64,000 nucleotides of DNA, taken from NCBI GenBank assembly GCA_016869435.1, contig VGEB01000001.1, positions 1 to 64,000 on the forward strand, in the 5' to 3' direction. Position 1 is the stretch's first letter, and each line of letters begins with the position of its first letter. The position numbers and the translations under genes are program-made. A model generated the notes under the pieces. The model had not been told where the DNA came from. It was given only the letters and a program-made list of their open reading frames with translations, and did no database searches. The DNA comes from Alphaproteobacteria bacterium. GTDB taxonomy: Bacteria > Pseudomonadota > Alphaproteobacteria > Rhizobiales > Beijerinckiaceae. Below are positions 50,047 to 59,402 of this stretch, piece after piece.

Positions 50047-50954
50047 TTTTCGCCGCGCTCCGACGTCTCCGGCACTTCGGCGGGAAACTGCCGCATGACG
50101 CCGTCGACCAGCGCCGCCGGCAGGAAGGAGAACATGCGCATCGCCCAGTACATGTAAAGCGGAAAGGCGATGACGTTGCGACGGCGTTGGAGCCCGCTCT
50201 TGATGATGCGTGCGGCTTCTTCGTCGGAGATGGCGCCGGGCTGCCAGGACTCGGCGCCCGCCGACGCCGGCGTTTTTTCGATGGCGCGCGCCGAGAAGGG
50301 CGTCTTCACGATGGTGCGCGCCGACATGGGCGTCTTCACATAGCCCGGCACGATCAGCGCGACATGCACGCCATAAGGCGCGAGCTGGGCGCGCAGGCAG
50401 TCCGCCCACATGTGAACGCACGCCTTCGCCGCGCAATAGGCCGGCGAATGGGGCAGCGCGCGCACGCCAGCCATCGAGCCCACGATCGCGATCCTGCCGC
50501 TCTTGCGCGCGCACATCAGCGATATGGCCGGCTCGACGGTGTTGAAGACGCCGGCGACGTTGATCGCGAGCATGGCGCGCACCGCTTCGGGCGTTTCGAG
50601 AAGCTGGCCGGGCGACAGCCCCGTCGAGACGCCGGCGTTGGCCACAAGAATGTCGAGCGGACGTCTTTCATGCGCAGACTGAATGATGCGCGCCACATTG
50701 TCGCGATCGCGCACGTCGGCGACATGCGTCTCGGCCTCTTCAGCGCCAGCAGCGAGACAGGCGTGCGCGGCCGCCTCAAGCCGCTCGGCGTCGCGGCCGA
50801 GCAGGACAAGGCACGCGCCGTCGCGCGCATAGGCGAGCGCCAGGGCGCGGCCGATGCCGCTCGACGCACCGGTGATGAGCAGGCGCATCCCCCCTCGCGA
50901 GCGGGGGTCGGTCGCCGAGGGCGAACCAGCAGGCATGCTTTGCTCGACGCCCAT
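50043..50954 (-). CDS. SDR family NAD(P)-dependent oxidoreductase
   Basis: MRLLITGASSGIGRALALAYARDG, ILVANAGVS, SPAYCAAKACVHMW. Confidence 0.93.
   Translation of the reverse strand: MGVEQSMPAGSPSATDPRSRGGMRLLITGASSGIGRALALAYARDGACLVLLGRDAERLEAAAHACLAAGAEEAETHVADVRDRDNVARIIQSAHERRPLDILVANAGVSTGLSPGQLLETPEAVRAMLAINVAGVFNTVEPAISLMCARKSGRIAIVGSMAGVRALPHSPAYCAAKACVHMWADCLRAQLAPYGVHVALIVPGYVKTPMSARTIVKTPFSARAIEKTPASAGAESWQPGAISDEEAARIIKSGLQRRRNVIAFPLYMYWAMRMFSFLPAALVDGVMRQFPAEVPETSERGEK
50254..50338. repeat. In-frame approximately 30-bp tandem repeat inside the SDR gene (2 clear copies plus a degenerate third)
   Basis: 50279-50308 and 50309-50338 are 27/30 identical (cgatggcgcgcgccgagaagggcgtcttca / cgatggtgcgcgccgacatgggcgtcttca); protein VKTPMSART-IVKTPFSARA-IEKTPASAGA. 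Confidence 0.85.
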
Positions 50955-50957
50955 CCG

Positions 50958-51401
50958 TTACCCCGCCCCGGACGGCTTCGCCGCCCGACCCTCCCCCTCC
51001 AGGAGAGGGTGAAAACGCAGAGTCGCCTCGCCGATAATGCCGGGCGCTCGCGCCGCGCCATAGGCAATGAGACGGACGAAAATCTCATTCTCGGTCGCGC
51101 GCAGCACGCGCCCCGACAGCCTGACAGTGTCGCCACGCAGGATCGGCTGCACGAATTTTCCGGCGAGCGAAGAGATGACGAGGTCGCCGCGCCATGCTCT
51201 CAACATCGGCTCGAAAGCGGCGAGGAGCTTCATGCCATGCACCGGCGGCGCGGAGAGGCCGATCGCCGCCGCCACCGCATCGTCGAGATGCAAGGGATTG
51301 GCGTCGCCCGAAACCTCGGCATAGCGTGCCAGCGCCGGCGCGTCGAAGGGACCGATGATCGTTTCGGGAAGCGTGTCGCCGACCTTGACGCCGCCGCTCA
51401 T
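50958..51401 (-). CDS. MaoC-like dehydratase
   Basis: VKVGDTLPETIIGPFDAPALARYAEVSGDANPLHLDDAVAAAIGLSAPPVHGMKLLA hotdog hydratase motif. Confidence 0.9.
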   Translation of the reverse strand: MSGGVKVGDTLPETIIGPFDAPALARYAEVSGDANPLHLDDAVAAAIGLSAPPVHGMKLLAAFEPMLRAWRGDLVISSLAGKFVQPILRGDTVRLSGRVLRATENEIFVRLIAYGAARAPGIIGEATLRFHPLLEGEGRAAKPSGAG

Positions 51402-51793
51402 GACGCGCTCCCAAATCCGGCGCGCGGCACAAGCCGCAACAGCGTCTCGATTCGCGCGCAGGTTTCGCCGCCCGGCGTCGCGATAGTCGCCGCCATCATC
51501 AGACGCGGCGGGGTTTCCTCGCGGGTCATGGTCACGCGCAAATCATAGCTCTCTCCGGCGACGAGCGGCGCCTCATAGGAGAAGCTCTGCGACTCATGCA
51601 CGGGCACGACGTCGAGTTCGGCGCAAAGGTCGCTCACCACCGAAAAAAGCGAGGGCTCGGCGAGCCAGACCGCGGGATAGGCGAGCGGGACGCTGGCTCC
51701 GTCGGCGCCCGTTTCCCGCGCATAAGCCTCGGCGCGCGCGGGATCGACTTGCAGGCGGAAAGGCCCGAGGGCGAGCGGCGGCTCAAGCGGCAT
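51398..51793 (-). CDS. Hotdog-fold FAS1-dehydratase-like protein
   Basis: 131 aa; FRLQVDPARAEAYARETG...VPLAYPAVWL...VVPVHESQSFSYEAPLVAGESYDLRVTM. Confidence 0.75.
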   Translation of the reverse strand: MPLEPPLALGPFRLQVDPARAEAYARETGADGASVPLAYPAVWLAEPSLFSVVSDLCAELDVVPVHESQSFSYEAPLVAGESYDLRVTMTREETPPRLMMAATIATPGGETCARIETLLRLVPRAGFGSAS

Positions 51794-53018
51794 GACGAAC
51801 GATCAGCACGGCGTTGATCCCTCCGAAGGCGAAAGAATTCGACATTGCCGCATCGATCTTATGCTTGCGCGCGACGTTGGGGACAACGTCGAGCGGACAT
51901 TTGGGATCCCGTTCCAGGAAATTGATGGTCGGCGGCGCGATCTGTTCGCGCATCGCCTGTATGGTGATGACAAGCTCCAGGCCGCCGCTGGCGCCCAGCG
52001 CATGTCCGTGAATGGGCTTCGTCGACGACACCGGCACGGTGCGCCCATAATCGCCAAAGACGCGCAGAATCGCTTCGGCTTCGGTGATGTCATTGGCATG
52101 AGTCGCGGTGCCATGCGCGTTAACATAATGAATGTCCTGCGGCGCCATTTCCGCGTCTTCCAGCGCCAGAACGATCGAGTTCGACGCGCCTTCGAGGTCG
52201 GGGCGCACCGGGTCCTTGGCGTCGCTGGTCGTGCCGTAGCCGGCGAGTTCGCACAAGGGTTCGTGGCCCCGCGCCCGCGCCGATTCCTCGGTTTCGAGAA
52301 TAAAGACCGCCGCGCCTTCGCCAAGCGACATGCCGTTGCGGCCCTTCGAGAAGGGACGACACAGGCTCGGCGTCAGGACGCGAAGGCCCTCCCAGGCGCG
52401 GATCGTCGCATTGATGACGCAGGCTTCGGCGCCGCCGACGATCGCCTTGTCCACAAGGCCCTGTCTGATCATCTGCATGCCAAGGCCGATCGACTGCGTC
52501 GCCGACGAGCAGGCGCTGCCGATCGCGAAAGTGGGTCCGAGACAGGAATAGCGCATTCCGACCGTCGCGGGGGCGGCGCTCGGGATGAGCTTGGGAACGC
52601 TCAACATCTCAGGCCGGGTCCCCTCGACATAGTAGCGATAGATGCCGTCCTCGATCGTCGTCATCCCGCCGATGCCGGACCCGATGATGACGGCCGTTCC
52701 CGGCCCGGCGATGTCTTTGCGCTTAAACCCCGCCTGCGCCATCGCTTCGTCCGCCGCGACGACGCAGAACTGCGTAAAGGGATCGCAGAAGGGTAGGACA
52801 TTGGCTTCGATGTGTTCGGCCGGATCGAAGTCAGGCACCTGCGCAGCAATTTTGATGCGGCCGTCGTAAGGGCGTTCGGTCTTGAGCGGACGAATCTGGC
52901 CGACGCCGTCGCGCGCTGCTTCCCAGAGTTTTTGAGCGCCGACGCCCGAGGCGCAGACCGCGCCCATGCCGGAAATAACGACGCGGCGCCCCTGGGGGCG
53001 CGCTCGCGAGAACGCCAT
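51783..53018 (-). CDS. Beta-ketoacyl-ACP synthase (FabF-like)
   Basis: 411 aa; VVISGMGAVCASGVGAQKLWEA, IGSACSSATQSIGLGMQMI active-site Cys, NAHGTATHANDITE, KPIHGHALGASGGLE. Confidence 0.95.
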   Translation of the reverse strand: MAFSRARPQGRRVVISGMGAVCASGVGAQKLWEAARDGVGQIRPLKTERPYDGRIKIAAQVPDFDPAEHIEANVLPFCDPFTQFCVVAADEAMAQAGFKRKDIAGPGTAVIIGSGIGGMTTIEDGIYRYYVEGTRPEMLSVPKLIPSAAPATVGMRYSCLGPTFAIGSACSSATQSIGLGMQMIRQGLVDKAIVGGAEACVINATIRAWEGLRVLTPSLCRPFSKGRNGMSLGEGAAVFILETEESARARGHEPLCELAGYGTTSDAKDPVRPDLEGASNSIVLALEDAEMAPQDIHYVNAHGTATHANDITEAEAILRVFGDYGRTVPVSSTKPIHGHALGASGGLELVITIQAMREQIAPPTINFLERDPKCPLDVVPNVARKHKIDAAMSNSFAFGGINAVLIVRHAA

Positions 53019-53294
53019 TTACTGCTTCTCGCGTTCTTTCTGAATGTGATCCGCAATCGCCTCGATCAGACTCTTGACGTCCTTGGCTTCCTGCAGCGAG
53101 CCGTCCATCGGGATGTAGACGTTGAACTTCTCTTCGAGCGCCGTGAGAATCATGACGATGTCGACGGACTTGAGGTCGAGGCTCTCGATCGACGCGTCCA
53201 TCGTGATCTTGCTTCGATCGACCATGCCTTCCGAGGCGATCACTTCAATGATCTCGTCAACGAGCTGGCTTTTATCCTGCGGATTGTCTGTCAC
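53019..53294 (-). CDS. Acyl carrier protein
   Basis: GTG 53294 with GGAGGG upstream; VDEIIEVIASEGMVDRSKITMDASIESLDLKSVDIVMILTALEEKFNVYIP. Confidence 0.88.
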   Translation of the reverse strand: MTDNPQDKSQLVDEIIEVIASEGMVDRSKITMDASIESLDLKSVDIVMILTALEEKFNVYIPMDGSLQEAKDVKSLIEAIADHIQKEREKQ

Positions 53295-53514
53295 GAATCC
53301 CTCCGTTTCAGGGTCCTCGCCGCTTGGCGACACCCGGCGCTCGCGCGCGCGACGCATTGACGCGGCGGCGCCGTCCGGCGCCTCCAAATCCGGGCCCATG
53401 GCCGGCCCCCCATTGCCCGTCCCGGCTATTCCGCCCCAGCGCGCCTTATTTTTCGCCCTCAAGCGCGACCGGCACTGGTTACGGCGTTTGCTTCCGAAAA
53501 TAAAGCCCGCTCCG

Positions 53515-53632
53515 CTAGATCACGCTGCGTTTAGGCGGAATCGCCTAAACGCAGATGACGTGATCGATTCCCAAAGCTTAGAGCGCGCTTTGCGCGAAAA
53601 ACCGGCATCCACTTTTTCGCAGCGCGCTCTAG
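53515..53632 (+). repeat. RIME-like palindromic intergenic element, copy 1
   Basis: ctagatcacgctgcgtttaggcggaatcgcctaaacgca...agagcgcgctttgcgcgaaaaaccggcatccactttttcgcagcgcgctctag; two palindromes; inverted copy at 55997-56115. Confidence 0.8.
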
Positions 53633-53707
53633 CAGCGGATTTGCTGTGGCCCGGCCGGACGCTTCATGCGAAAAGGCCGCCCGAAACAGCGGAGGGCGAA
53701 GGCGAAA

Positions 53708-55573
53708 ATGACGGGACAGGAGACGGCGCTTGCGGGTGCTTTTCAACAGGCTACGGAAGCCCAATGGCGCAGCCTGGTCGAGCGCGCGCTTAAAGGCGCG
53801 TCTTTCGAAACGCTCGTTTCCAAAACCTATGATGGACTTTCCATCGCGCCGCTTTATGCCCACGCCGCAGCTTCGCCCCTGCCCGCCGTTCGGAAGCACC
53901 CCGGGCGCTGGGCCATTCTCGCGCGCGTCGACCTCGGCGACGCCGACGCCGCCAACCGTATGGCGCTGCACGACCTCGAAGGCGGCGCCGACGGGCTGCA
54001 TCTCGTCTTCGCCGGCTCGATCGGCGCTTATGGCGGAGGTCTCGCCGGCAGCGACGATGACGCGATCGCCCATACGCTCGCCAATGTTCGCCTCGATTAC
54101 GGCATTCCGGTCACGCTCGACTATTCGCTGCGCGCGCCGGGCGCGGCGGAGGCGCTCATGCGCTTCATCGACCGCCAGCATATCGAACCCTCGCTTACCC
54201 GCGTGTCGTTGGGCTTCGATCCGCTCGGGGCGCAGGCGCGGCATGGATACGCCGCGCAGCCGTGGCCGCAAGCCTCCAAGAGCTTCGCGCGAGAGGTGAA
54301 GGCCGCCGCCGATGCGGGCTTTCTCTACGCGGTCGCGGTCGCTGACGCCCGCGTTGTGCATTCGGCCGGCGGGACCGAGTCGCAGGAACTCGCCTTCGCG
54401 CTTTCAGCGGCGGTCGCCTACCTGCGCGCGCTCGCCGAGGCCGGAATCGATCTTGATGTGGCGCGCGGTCTGATCGCCTTCCGATTCAGCGCCGACGCCG
54501 ACGAATTGCTCGGCGTCGCCAAGTTCCGCGCCGCCCGACGCCTTTGGGCGCGGGTCGAACAGGCCTGCGGGCTCTCGCCAAAGCCGTCGCTGGTCTTCGC
54601 CGAGACCGCCTGGCGAATGATGTCCCGGCGCGACCCGTGGAACAATATTCTGCGCGGGACGCTCGCCGCCTTTTCGGCAGCGGTCGGCGGCGCCGACACG
54701 ATCTCGGTGCTGCCCTTCACTCAGGCCTTGGGCGCGCCCGACGATTTCGCGCGACGCCTGGCTCGCGACACTCAGCTGGTTCTGCAGGATGAGTCGCATA
54801 TCGACGCCGTCGACGATCCGACCAACGGCGCCGGCGGCTTCGAAGCGCTGACCGACACGCTGTGCCAACAGGCGTGGGCGCTGTTTCAAGAGATCGAAAC
54901 CGAAGGCGGGCTCCCGGGCGCGCTGGAGAAGGGAGCCTTCCAGGCGCGCGTCGCAGAGGCCGCGGAGCTGCGGGCCAAGAATATGGCCCGCGCCAAGGAT
55001 AAGCTTATCGGCGCGAACCAGTTTCCCGACATTCACGAGGGCGCGCTCGATGTCCTCTCGCCCTATGACGCGACGGCCGAAAACGTCGAGCCGCCGGCCG
55101 ACGCGCTAGAGAGCATTGCGCTCGCGCCGCATCGTCTCGCCGAACCGTTTGAGCGACTGCGCGAAGAATCCGACGCGTGCCTGGCCGCATCGGGCCATAG
55201 ACCCAAGATTTTCCTGGCGAATCTCGGCTCGGTCGCCGCCTTCACGGCGCGGGCCAATTTCGCCAAGAACTTTTTCGAGGCCGGCGGCGTCGAGGCGGTT
55301 TTCGGCCCGGAGACCGAATCGACGACCGACATCGTCGATGCTTACCGGGCGTCTGGCGCCAAACTCGCTTGCATCTGTTCATCCGACAGGGTCTATGGAG
55401 ACGCGGCGGAGACGGCGGCGCTGGCGCTCAAGGGGGCAGGCGCGCGCCTTTATCTCGCCGGCCGGCCGGGGGAACTGGAGGAGCGCCTGCGCCATGCGGG
55501 CGTGACGGCGTTCATCTACGCCGGCTGCGATATGCATGGCGCGCTGCAACGCGCGCTTTCGGAGGCCAAATGA
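53708..55573 (+). CDS. mutA: Methylmalonyl-CoA mutase small (beta) subunit
   Basis: 622 codons; EAQWRSLVERALKGASFETLVSKTYDGLSIAPLY..., C-terminal B12-fold-like region (NLGSVAAFTARANFAKNFFEAGGVEA). Confidence 0.9.
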   Translation: MTGQETALAGAFQQATEAQWRSLVERALKGASFETLVSKTYDGLSIAPLYAHAAASPLPAVRKHPGRWAILARVDLGDADAANRMALHDLEGGADGLHLVFAGSIGAYGGGLAGSDDDAIAHTLANVRLDYGIPVTLDYSLRAPGAAEALMRFIDRQHIEPSLTRVSLGFDPLGAQARHGYAAQPWPQASKSFAREVKAAADAGFLYAVAVADARVVHSAGGTESQELAFALSAAVAYLRALAEAGIDLDVARGLIAFRFSADADELLGVAKFRAARRLWARVEQACGLSPKPSLVFAETAWRMMSRRDPWNNILRGTLAAFSAAVGGADTISVLPFTQALGAPDDFARRLARDTQLVLQDESHIDAVDDPTNGAGGFEALTDTLCQQAWALFQEIETEGGLPGALEKGAFQARVAEAAELRAKNMARAKDKLIGANQFPDIHEGALDVLSPYDATAENVEPPADALESIALAPHRLAEPFERLREESDACLAASGHRPKIFLANLGSVAAFTARANFAKNFFEAGGVEAVFGPETESTTDIVDAYRASGAKLACICSSDRVYGDAAETAALALKGAGARLYLAGRPGELEERLRHAGVTAFIYAGCDMHGALQRALSEAK

Positions 55574-55992
55574 GGATTCTAGCGTTGGCGCTTGCAGCCT
55601 GCGTGGCGGCTGGGAGCGCGTACGCCAAACAGCCGCGCGGTCCAAAAGCGAAGCCGGAGGGCGAACAGGCGCTATCCGGCTCGGGCAGCAACGCCAACGG
55701 TAGATGGAGCATCGAAACCACGACGACGGTCGGCGAGTGCCAAATCGTCATCCCGCAGACTTTCGATATCGTCGACAATAAGATCGCGGCGCCGCCTGGC
55801 GCGGCTGGCTCCTCTTGGGGCTATGTCGACGAAGGAGGGACGCTCGTCGCGAGGTTCACCGGCCAAGGCGACCGCGTGGTGCGCTTCAGTGGAACGCTGC
55901 GCAACGGGAAAGGCTCCGGCCCATGGTCATCGTCGACCGATCTTTGCGGCGGCACCTGGCGCGCGTCGCGCATTGACGCTGCGGCGCAATAG
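55570..55992 (+). CDS. Hypothetical secreted protein
   Basis: ATG overlaps mutA stop; signal MRILALALAACVAAGSAYA; no family recognised. Confidence 0.65.
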   Translation: MRILALALAACVAAGSAYAKQPRGPKAKPEGEQALSGSGSNANGRWSIETTTTVGECQIVIPQTFDIVDNKIAAPPGAAGSSWGYVDEGGTLVARFTGQGDRVVRFSGTLRNGKGSGPWSSSTDLCGGTWRASRIDAAAQ

Positions 55993-55996
55993 CGCG

Positions 55997-56115
55997 CTAT
56001 AGAGCGCGCGGCGAAAAAGTGGAACCCGGCGTTTCGCTCAGGTGCTCTCTAAGCTTTATGAAACTATTACGTTTTCTGCATGTGGGTGATTGAGCCCAAA
56101 TGCAGCGTGATCTAG
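55997..56115 (-). repeat. RIME-like palindromic intergenic element, copy 2 (inverted relative to copy 1)
   Basis: Reverse complement aligns along its length with 53515-53632 (shared TAGATCACGCTGC, AAGCTTAGAG, TCCACTTTTTCGC.GCGCGCTCTA blocks). Confidence 0.75.
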
Positions 56116-57461
56116 CGTCGCTGGCGTTCCTCGAAGTAGCTGTCGTCGTCGCCCTGGAACAGGCCTTCGCCAGGCATCGGACGCGCCGCCTGCACGACCG
56201 TCGGCTGACCCGAATCGGCGTCGGCTGAACGAACCCCGAGCCCATCGCGCTGATAGATGTCGTCGCGAAACTGGGTGACGCCATCCGGCGCCGCCCAGGC
56301 CGTAACATAGACCCAGTAGACCGGAACCGCCGGCGTGATCTTGACGTCTACGCGCTCGCCCGAAGCGATGACCTGGTCGATGTGGTCGCGGTCCCAGCCC
56401 GGCGTCTCCTTCAGGAGCCAGGCGACATAGTCGCGAACGTTCTGAAGCCGGATGCAGCCCGATGAGACGAAGCGGAAATCATCGCCGAAAACGCCCTTGG
56501 CAGGCGTGTCATGCATGTAGACCCCGTAGGGGTTGGCGATGTCGATGCGCACCACGCCAAGCGAGTTGAAATCGCCGCCGATGTCCTGGCGAAACCGGAA
56601 ATTGAGCGCGTCCAGCGAGCGCCAATTGATCTGCTCGGGCTGCAGCTCCTGATTGTCCTTATTGTAGACGCGGATGTGATTGGCGTTGAGATAGTTTGGA
56701 TCCGCCTGCATCTTGGGGATCAGATCCTTGCGGATCACCGACGCCGGCACCGTCCAGAACGGGTTGAAATTGACCTGGATGGCCTTGGTCTGCATCACCG
56801 GCGACTGGCGGTCGATCTTGCCGACGCCGGCGACATGATGGGTGACGACCTCCCCGTTCTCCACGGTCTCCACCGTGGCCGCCGGAATATTGGCGGTGAC
56901 GTAACGGTTGCCGAGATCGCGGGAAAAACTGCGCAGACGCACGAGATTGGTCTCGAGCTGCCGCAGGCGGATCTCAGCCGGAACATTCAACGCCTGAATC
57001 GTCTGCTGATTGACGACACCGGTCGCGGTGATGCCGTGACGGGCCTGGAAGCGGCGCACCGCCGCCTCGACATAGGAGTCGAACACCAGGCTCGCGCCCG
57101 TTTCGGACCCGATGTCGCCGGCGGCGATCAATCGGCGGCGCAGCGCCGAGACCGCCGGTCCGTTCGAGCCGAGCCGCAATTGCTGTCCCGGCACCGCGGG
57201 CCAGCCTCCGTTAGCCACGATTTCGCGAAAGCGTTCGATCGCAGCCTCAGTGGCGGCCACCGTCTGAGTCGAGAGTATAGGGGTCGTGGAACGCGACACC
57301 GTGAGGCGGGCGTCGGCGTCATAGCGCTGCGCCCATTCGGCCTGCCCGTCCTGATCGAAAGCGGCGCAAGCCGGCGCGAGAGCGACTGCGCCGACGGCAA
57401 GCGCAACGCCGCGAATAAGTTGCAAAAATGCGGATTCTTGCACAGATCGCTCCAATCTCAT
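56112..57461 (-). CDS. Murein L,D-transpeptidase family protein (YcbB/LdtD-like)
   Basis: 449 aa; peptidoglycan-binding (VSALRRRLIAAGDI), NIPAATVETVENGEVVTHHVAGVGKIDRQSP, GVYMHDTPAKGVFGDDFRFVSSGCIRLQNVRD catalytic motif. Confidence 0.95.
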   Translation of the reverse strand: MRLERSVQESAFLQLIRGVALAVGAVALAPACAAFDQDGQAEWAQRYDADARLTVSRSTTPILSTQTVAATEAAIERFREIVANGGWPAVPGQQLRLGSNGPAVSALRRRLIAAGDIGSETGASLVFDSYVEAAVRRFQARHGITATGVVNQQTIQALNVPAEIRLRQLETNLVRLRSFSRDLGNRYVTANIPAATVETVENGEVVTHHVAGVGKIDRQSPVMQTKAIQVNFNPFWTVPASVIRKDLIPKMQADPNYLNANHIRVYNKDNQELQPEQINWRSLDALNFRFRQDIGGDFNSLGVVRIDIANPYGVYMHDTPAKGVFGDDFRFVSSGCIRLQNVRDYVAWLLKETPGWDRDHIDQVIASGERVDVKITPAVPVYWVYVTAWAAPDGVTQFRDDIYQRDGLGVRSADADSGQPTVVQAARPMPGEGLFQGDDDSYFEERQRR

Positions 57462-57613
57462 CGCCAGGGGGCGGCCCGGCGGTCAAGCCGAAAGGCGGCG
57501 CGCTCTACAGGACCGCGCCGGCTGTTTTGATCGAGTTGTGCATCTTCAATCTTAACAAGCACCGAATAGTCCGGCGATTTTGTGACCTGTGAAGCTATGG
57601 CGAGGCGCGCCTC

Positions 57614-58345
57614 TCAGCCCACCCGGGCCCACCCGCTCATGCCCAAACGCTCCTGCGGCAGGAAGCGGGACTTATATTCCATCTTGCGCGAACCTTCGAC
57701 CCAATAGCCAAGATAGACATGCGGCAGGCCGAAACTGCGGGCGCGCTCGGCATGATCGAGAATCATGAACGCGCCCAGCGAGCGATGCTCCAGCTCCGGC
57801 TCGTAGAAGGAATAGACCATTGACAGGCCGTCGGAGAGTCGGTCGGTCAGACAACAGGCGGCGAGCGCGCCGATTTCGCCGTTCGCGCGCGCGAGCCGAT
57901 ACTCGATAAGCCGCGTGTCGACGTGGCTGTCCTCGATCATCATTTGATAATCGACCATGCTCATATCGGCCATGCCGCCGTCCGAATGGCGCGCGCCGAC
58001 ATAGCGACGAAATAAGGCATATTGTTCGTGCGTTGCGCGCGCCGGTCGGGTTTCGGCGACAAGATCGGAGTTCCGCCTGTGGATGCGCCGCATGCCGCGC
58101 GAGGGGCTGAACTCGTCGATCTTCACCCGCACGGAAACACAGGCTCGGCACTGCTCGCACGCCGGGCGATAGGCGATGGTCTGCGAGCGACGAAAGCCCG
58201 ATTGGGTTAACGTGTCATTGAGCGCCGGCGCCCGAAGTCCGATCAGATGGGTAAAAACCTTCCGCTCCTCGCGACCCGGCAAATAGGGGCACGGCGCGGG
58301 AGAGGTCAGATAGAATTGCGGCGCGTCGCGCGGCTCTTTGGTCAC
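57614..58345 (-). CDS. bpt: Arginyl/leucyl-tRNA--protein transferase
   Basis: GTG 58345; [56 protein letters not shown]. Confidence 0.93.
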   Translation of the reverse strand: MTKEPRDAPQFYLTSPAPCPYLPGREERKVFTHLIGLRAPALNDTLTQSGFRRSQTIAYRPACEQCRACVSVRVKIDEFSPSRGMRRIHRRNSDLVAETRPARATHEQYALFRRYVGARHSDGGMADMSMVDYQMMIEDSHVDTRLIEYRLARANGEIGALAACCLTDRLSDGLSMVYSFYEPELEHRSLGAFMILDHAERARSFGLPHVYLGYWVEGSRKMEYKSRFLPQERLGMSGWARVG

Positions 58346-58431
58346 GCTCTGTGGTCCCGGATACGAAATTAATCTAGAGCGCCCGCGCGGCGCGCGCCAA
58401 GGCCATATTTGCGGAGTCGAAGGCGCAAATT

Positions 58432-58914
58432 TTAAGACGAACGCCGCAAAATGATCACGTCGGCGAGGATGTCGTGCAGGCAGCGCTTGTCGCTGGTGAA
58501 CAGCGACACGAGCAACAGCGGCGGGAAAAGCCAGGTGACATAAAACAGCACGGCATGGACAGCCGCCTGCAGAAACGGCACGGGATTGCCTTCCATGGTG
58601 CGCATCTCCAGGTCCATGAAAGCCATTCCGGGCGTCGCCATTCGCGGTCCGGAGACCGTCAGACCGTTGTAAAAGAAGGCGACGATCGGAAACAGCGGCG
58701 GCAGAATGAAGGCCGACAATCCGGCGCTCAAGATCAAGAGCGCGACGAAAAGCGCCGCCGACATGCCGGAGACGAGAATCAAATCCAGCATGACCGCCAT
58801 GATCCGGCGGGTGCGCACGCCCTCGAGCGCCTGCGGCGGAATATAGGGCGCGGCGCGCGCGCCAACTCGGCGTATCGGCGTCTCGCCGCTGGAAAAAGGT
58901 TCGCGCTCGGTCAT
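58432..58914 (-). CDS. RDD family membrane protein
   Basis: [23 protein letters not shown]..., [26 protein letters not shown]. Confidence 0.85.
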   Translation of the reverse strand: MTEREPFSSGETPIRRVGARAAPYIPPQALEGVRTRRIMAVMLDLILVSGMSAALFVALLILSAGLSAFILPPLFPIVAFFYNGLTVSGPRMATPGMAFMDLEMRTMEGNPVPFLQAAVHAVLFYVTWLFPPLLLVSLFTSDKRCLHDILADVIILRRSS

Positions 58915-59097
58915 CGACTCGCCGCCTTTCAGTTGGCCCGCCAAAGATCGGCGACCGTGGACGAGGTTTCAAGTGCGCCGCGCAGCTTGCGGAATGCGGG
59001 GATTAGTCCCTGCTCCGCCTTGACGAGCGCGGCCGGTTTGTCGCAAGGCTCCGGCCAGCCGGCGCGCGTCCTCGCCCGCCCGGAGCAGCCTCGGGAA

Positions 59098-59346
59098 ATG
59101 CACATGGCCAGCAACGCCGTCGACGGCGGACATTTGCGCGCCTTCATCGAGCGTATCGAGAAGCTCGAAGAGGAGAAGCGCGCGATCGGCGACGACATCA
59201 AGGATGTCTACGCGGAAGCGAAAGGAACGGGATTCGACCCCAAGGTGATGCGCAAGATCATATCGCTGCGCCGGCAGGATAAGCATAAGCGCCAGGAGGA
59301 GGAAGAAATCCTCGACCTCTATCTCTCCGCCCTGGGTATGGAGTAA
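59098..59346 (+). CDS. DUF2312 domain-containing protein
   Basis: [73 protein letters not shown]. Confidence 0.97.
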   Translation: MHMASNAVDGGHLRAFIERIEKLEEEKRAIGDDIKDVYAEAKGTGFDPKVMRKIISLRRQDKHKRQEEEEILDLYLSALGME

Positions 59347-59402
59347 GCCCCTCCGACCGGCGGACGGGCTTGGCCGTTACACAAGCTATTTCGAGGCGCA
59401 GA

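Noticed and set aside
54404-55036. Possible minus-strand gene opposite mutA
   Set aside because: Shadow ORF; the mutA reading frame is uninterrupted and conserved.
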